DNA of 22,500 nucleotides from Prorocentrum cordatum. Taxonomy: Eukaryota; Sar; Dinophyceae; Prorocentrales; Prorocentraceae. The stretch covers positions 67,501 to 90,000 of the forward strand of contig CAUYUJ010022436.1 in assembly GCA_963575745.1 (NCBI GenBank), in the 5' to 3' direction. Under the pieces are notes generated by a model, which was given only the letters and a program-made list of their open reading frames with translations, was not told the DNA's origin and ran no database searches. Made by a program: the position numbers and the translations under genes. Numbering within the stretch: position 1 is the first letter of the stretch; every line of letters starts with the position of its first letter. Positions 18,226 through 22,500 of this stretch are shown here, one piece after another.

Positions 18226-18588
18226 CTGATGCTGATGCTGATGCTGATGCTGATGCTGATGATGTGATGATGATGATGATGCTCTCTGATGATGATGATG
18301 GTGGTGATGATGATGGATGTTGGTGGTGATATGATGATGATGATGATGATGATGATGAGGATGCGATGATGAGGATGAGGATGAGGAGGAGGATGAGGAT
18401 GATGAGGATTAGGATATGAGGATGATGATTATGCAATGATGATGAAGCTGATGCTGATGCTGATGCTTATGATGATGATGATGATGAGTGATGGTGATGG
18501 TGATGAATGATGATGATGATGATGATGGTGTGGGTGATGATGATGATGATGATGATGATATGCTGATGATGATGGTGATGGTGATGAT
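17440..18588. repeat. (GAT)n array 3
   Basis: About 1.15 kb of GAT triplets with interspersed GCT and GAC; a pure GAT run of roughly 90 bp at 18129-18223 is followed by (GATGCT)n at 18224-18260. An Asp/Ala frame stays open for most of the array, but residues change only in ways the repeat allows. Confidence 0.93.
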
Positions 18589-18610
18589 AAAAAAAAACAA
18601 AAAAAAAAAA
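18589..18610. repeat. A-tract inside the GAT array
   Basis: Nine A, one C, twelve A. It has no counterpart elsewhere in the arrays. TGATGGTGAT lies on both sides. Confidence 0.9.
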
Positions 18611-19010
<400 letters not shown>

Positions 19011-19029
19011 TAGCGATGGTAAGGATGAG

Positions 19030-19490
19030 GATGATGACGATGAGGAGGAGGATGAGGAGGAAGAGGGGGGGGAGGAGGGGGAGGAGGAGGGAGGAGGAGG
19101 AGGAGGAGGAGGAGGAGGAGGAAAGGAGAAGGATGAGGAGGAGTAGGATGAGGAGGAGGACGAGGAGGATACTGGTGACCAGGAGGAAGAGGAGGAGGAG
19201 GAGGAGGCGTAGGAGGATATTGAGGGCGGGCAGGAAGAGGGTGGGGAAGGAGGAGGGCGGGGCAAGAGGAGGGGAGGGGGGAGGGAGGAAGAGGATGGAT
19301 GAGGCGGAGGAGGCGAGGAATGAGGAGGAGGATGAGAAGGAGGAGTAGGAGGAGGAAGAGGAGGAGGAGGAGGAGGAGGAGGAGGAGGAGTAGGATGGGG
19401 AGGAAAAATATTGAGGATGGACGCTGGAGGATTGAGGAGGATGATGGAGGATGGGGGATGGAGACGGAGGATGGAAGACGAGGATGATGC
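19030..19490. repeat. GGA/GGATGGA module, copy 2
   Basis: Polypurine GGA with GAT, GGGG and GTAGGA interruptions, ending in GGAGGATGGGGGATGG, then GGAAGACGAGGATGATGC at the retrogene insertion point. Same order as at 16410-16590. Confidence 0.85.
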
Positions 19491-19504
19491 TAATGACTGG
19501 TGAC
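19491..19504. other. Left target-site duplication of the retrogene
   Basis: TAATGACTGGTGAC, identical to 20333-20346. Its last two bases may also be the first two of the spliced leader. Confidence 0.9.
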
Positions 19505-19524
19505 CGTAGCCATTTTGGCTCAAG
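19503..19524 (+). other. Complete dinoflagellate spliced-leader sequence
   Basis: All 22 positions fit the dinoflagellate leader (first base A, ending GCCATTTTGGCTCAAG). In the nuclear genome it is normally found only in SL RNA genes and reinserted mRNAs; here no SL RNA donor site (GT after the final G) follows, since the next bases are TAGCTTG, so it is not an SL RNA gene. Confidence 0.95.
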
Positions 19525-19632
19525 TAGCTTGTGGCTCAGTCCGTCGAGGTTGACACGGAAATAGTACAAGTGATTTGCATCAATTGTACAGCAGATTCGT
19601 AAAAGTAGGCATCTTTCGACATTCTGCTTACA

Positions 19633-20070
19633 ATGGCTCCTGTTGGATCTGTGATGCTGCTCGTAGCGCTTCTTTTTCCCACCTGTGAGGTGCAAGCAGT
19701 GGCAGCAGGCGTGCTTAGGTTTGAATCCTTCGCAGACGCAGGCTGCTCGGAGTTGACAAAGACTGAGTACGTCAAAGCAGTAAGTGGATCTACCAATTGC
19801 TACGTCTACTCGGATGCCAACGGCGACGTGGCCACCAGTGCTTCGAGCTTCACTCTGACGTGCAACGCTGGCAATGGCGATGCCACAGAGTACGACAGTG
19901 AGAGTTGCACGGGCTCTGCCGTGTCTTCTGGGACTCAACCTTGGTTCATTGCAACTATGTGCACTGGCACGGCTGAGCGTTTCCACAGGATCGATCAGGA
20001 GCTGACGGTCCACAGCAATTACGGTTTGCCGGGTTCAACGTGTTCGAAGGCGTACTTCGCATCGCGGTGA
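19633..20070 (+). CDS. Small secreted Cys-containing protein (retrogene)
   Basis: 145-residue protein, function unknown. Residues 1-25 (MAPVGSVMLLVALLFPTCEV, ending near QAVAAG) form a typical signal peptide, so the product should enter the secretory route. The mature part is rich in Ser, Thr, Gly and Ala, with six cysteines at 38, 56, 77, 92, 110 and 137; pieces such as SFADAGC, NCYVYSDANGD, SFTLTCNAGNG and YDSESCTG suggest a beta-rich, disulfide-stabilised extracellular protein. The ATG at 19633 is the first after the leader in this frame, 108 bp downstream of it. The stop is TGA at 20068-20070. From about residue 114 the sequence is less Cys/Ser-like, so the C-terminus might be altered by a frameshift. 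No transmembrane segment is seen after the signal. Whether the copy is expressed cannot be told; the leader carries its own CAAG acceptor. Confidence 0.75.
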   Translation: MAPVGSVMLLVALLFPTCEVQAVAAGVLRFESFADAGCSELTKTEYVKAVSGSTNCYVYSDANGDVATSASSFTLTCNAGNGDATEYDSESCTGSAVSSGTQPWFIATMCTGTAERFHRIDQELTVHSNYGLPGSTCSKAYFASR

Positions 20071-20324
20071 TCTGCCTCTGTCCTGGCGACATCGGCACCC
20101 GAGAAGGCCGGCAAGGGGTCGGCTTCTGAACTGGCCAGTTCTCTGCGTCTCTGCGAGGCTGAAGCGCAGCGAACCTATGCAGAGCCATCACGCTGACGAC
20201 ATACGGTCACGTCAAATGCAGGCTGATCAACCGGCCAAGGCGCCGGCAAATCACGCGACGACCTCAACTGTGTTAGTTACTGGCACGCATTCTAGCGGAA
20301 GGCGTGCGCCTCTTCGACGACAAC
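20071..20324 (+). other. 3' UTR of the retrogene
   Basis: Unique, non-repeat sequence between stop codon and poly(A). I see no AATAAA-type signal, which agrees with the general absence of that signal in dinoflagellate mRNAs. Confidence 0.7.
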
Positions 20325-20332
20325 AAAAAAAA

Positions 20333-20346
20333 TAATGACTGGTGAC
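20333..20346. other. Right target-site duplication of the retrogene
   Basis: TAATGACTGGTGAC, directly after the poly(A) tract; continues as GGTGATTCTGATACTGATG, the interrupted GAT array. Confidence 0.9.
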
Positions 20347-21530
20347 GGTGATTCTGATACTGATGATGATACTCATTCTGATGAGGATGACGATGATGAT
20401 GATGATGATGACGATGGCGACGATGATGCTGATGCTGCTAATGCTGATGATGAAGATGATGATGCTTCTGCTGTTGCTGCTGATGAGGATTATGACGATC
20501 GTGATGATTATAATGATGATGCTGATGATGACGACGACGATGATGGTGATGATGCTGACGATGCTGCTGATGATGATGATGCTGAGTGTGGTGATGATGC
20601 TGATGATGATAATGATGAGGCCGATGCTGATACTGATAACGACAACGGCTGTGATGATGAGTGGGATGATGCTGCTGACGATGACGATGACGATGAAGAT
20701 GACGACGGTCATGATGACGATGACGGCGATGACGATGACGAAGTCGATGATGTCGATGAGGTTGATGATGATGATGCGGCTGATGATGCGATCGATGATG
20801 CCCACGATGATGCTGATGATGGTGATGATGACCATGCCGATGATGCTGATGAGGATGCTGATGCTGATGCTTTTTAAGGTCGACGATGCCGATGATGACG
20901 CTCATACTAATGATGATGCTGATGCTTCTGATGATGCCTCCGTTCATGATGGTGATGTTGACGATGATGACGATGCTGATTGCGATCATGCTGAAGACGA
21001 TGCTGCTGATGATGATGAAGCTGATGACAATGCTGATAATAAAACTGGTGGTTGTGGTGATGGTGATGCTGCTACTGCTGATGATGAGGCTGATTCTGAT
21101 GATGCTGATGATGCTGATGACGACGATGATGATGCTGTCACTGATGGTTGTGGTGATGATGATGATGATGATGATGATGATGGTAATGCTGACGATGATG
21201 ATGATGCTGATGACGAAGCTGACGCTGATGAGGATGCTGGCGATTATGATACTGATGGCGAGGGTGATGATGACGATGATAATGATGATGCTGATTATGA
21301 TGACGATGATGATGCTGATGAGGATCATGAGGCTGATGATGCTGATGCTGATGACGATGCTGATGATGCTGATGCTGATAATGGTGGCGGTGGTAATGTT
21401 GACGCTGATGGTGATGATGATGCTCCTGACGACGAACATGCCGATGGTACGGATGATGATGACGATGATTATGCTGATGCTGATAATGATGATGCTGATG
21501 ATGATAATGATGATGATGACGATGAGGAGG
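20347..21530. repeat. (GAT)n array 5
   Basis: GAT with many GCT, GAC, GGT, GAG, TAT, CAT and AAT variants; the most diverged of the arrays. The triplet phase holds for about 540 bp, then breaks at GCTTTTTAAGGTCGACG (20869-20885) and resumes. Asp/Ala-rich frames are not called as genes. Confidence 0.9.
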
Positions 21531-21690
21531 ATGGGGAGGAGGAGGAAGATGATGAGGAGGAGGAGGAAGAGGAGGAGGATAAGAACCGACCACGAGGAGA
21601 AGGAGGAGGAGCAGGAGGAGGGGGAGGAGGAGAAGGAGGAGGATGAGGAGTATGGTTGTATGGGTAGGAGAAGGAGGACGAGGAGGAGGA
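21530..21690. repeat. GGA/GAA polypurine segment
   Basis: GAGGAGGATGGGGAGGAGG and similar, with a short non-repeat interruption (AAGAACCGACCACG at about 21580) and GTATGGTTGTATGGG at 21650. Confidence 0.88.
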
Positions 21691-21873
21691 GAAGCGGATG
21701 ATGGTGATGATGTTGCGGCTGTCGCTATTGATGACGATGGTGACGACGATGACGATGATGGTGATGATGTTGATGATGCTGATACTGATGCTGATGATGC
21801 TGCTGCTGATTCTGGTGCTCATGATGATGATGACTATGACGCTGATGCTGACGATGATGATGATGATGATGAC

Positions 21874-21915
<42 letters not shown>

Positions 21916-22153
21916 GCTGCTGCTGCTGCCCCCGCTGATTATGCTGATGATGATGCTGATAATGGTGATGATGTTGATGATGATGCGGCTGATGATGACA
22001 CCGATGGGCACGATGACGATGGTGATGATGCTAACGCTGATGATGATTTTGCTGGTGATGATGGTGATTATGATGCTGATGCTGATGATGCTGCTGATGA
22101 CGATGTTGATAATCATGATGCTGATGGTGATGATGATGATGACGACGTCGCTA

Positions 22154-22189
<36 letters not shown>

Positions 22190-22500
22190 CTGATGATGAT
22201 GATGATGATGATGATGGTGATGGTGGTGATGATGATGCTGATGATGATGCTGCTGTGATGACGATGTTGCTGGTGATGCTGATGGTGCTGATGCTGATGA
22301 TGATGCTGGTGCTGGTGATGATTTGGCTGAGCATGATAATGATGACGATGATGATGACGATGCTGACGCTGATGACGATGATGATGCTTATGCTGATGAT
22401 GCTGATGATGATGCTGATGAGGATGATGCTGATGGTGGTGATGATGATGAGGCTGATGATGGTGATGATGACGATGCTGATGATGATGATGTTGATGCTG
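21691..22500. repeat. (GAT)n array 6, open at the window end
   Basis: GAT with GCT, GAC and GGT variants, running to the last base of the window, so the full length is unknown. Pure GAT at about 22159-22190 and 21870-21905. Confidence 0.92.

Larger units (their letters stand above)
19503..20332 (+). mobile_element. Retroposed (processed) mRNA copy
   Basis: A complete reverse-transcribed mRNA: spliced leader at the 5' end, short 5' UTR, intron-free ORF, 3' UTR of about 250 bp, poly(A) of eight residues (20325-20332), and a perfect 14-bp target duplication outside. Both duplications are identical and the ORF is open, so the insertion appears fairly young. TPRT by a LINE is the known mechanism that leaves this combination. 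The insertion splits a GAT array: GAT module sequence stands on both outer sides. Confidence 0.92.

Noticed and set aside
17247-18329. 360-codon Asp/Ala-rich open frame
   Set aside because: It lies almost wholly in a GAT/GCT triplet array, which stays open in that phase without selection. No non-repeat domain supports it.
19503-19524. SL RNA gene
   Set aside because: No GT donor follows the leader, and an mRNA-like ORF and poly(A) follow instead.

Overview
The window looks like nuclear DNA of a dinoflagellate. The decisive marker is a complete 22-nt dinoflagellate spliced leader (SL; it ends GCCATTTTGGCTCAAG) at 19503-19524, and a second decayed SL copy at 1116-1135. The species cannot be named from the sequence. 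The DNA is very repeat-rich: purine/pyrimidine triplet arrays, mobile-element remains and few protein-coding stretches. Nothing here looks bacterial.

Layout. 1-1115: diverged non-coding DNA with a 200-bp terminal-inverted-repeat element (126-325), a fragment of a foldback element (358-455) and a CCT tract. 1116-6108: a nearly full-length but dead non-LTR (LINE) retrotransposon, + strand. Its ORF1 (coiled coil, then RRM-like region) carries one frameshift. Its ORF2 (APE-type endonuclease, reverse transcriptase, C-terminal Cys motif) carries a frameshift, an in-frame stop and damaged catalytic residues. 6251-6704: a second 200-bp TIR element, then a long foldback element bounded by 14-bp direct repeats. 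7048-7445: a GGA array. 7446-12777: mostly non-coding DNA with TG/CA/TA microsatellites, a decamer tandem repeat, CCGTCTTGG-type repeats, a CCT tract and a diverged 227-bp duplication. 12778-14635: a decayed unidentified gene on the minus strand. 14958-22500: about 7.5 kb of (GAT)n/(GCT)n/(GGA)n arrays, all in one orientation from 16.4 kb on.

The best object is at 19491-20346. A processed retrogene has landed inside a GAT array. It has the spliced leader at its 5' end, an uninterrupted ORF for a small secreted Cys-containing protein, a 3' poly(A) tract, and perfect 14-bp target-site duplications on both sides. A related repeat module at about 16.57 kb shows what the site looks like without the insertion. 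The LINE shows the same signature in older form: SL relic at its 5' end and a candidate 18-bp target duplication with 16 matches. The window therefore documents trans-spliced mRNAs being copied back into the genome, next to a relic of the kind of element that could supply the enzyme. The link between that LINE family and the retrogene is inference.

Many frameshifts could also be assembly errors, and simple-repeat arrays are error-prone, so lengths of arrays should be read with care.
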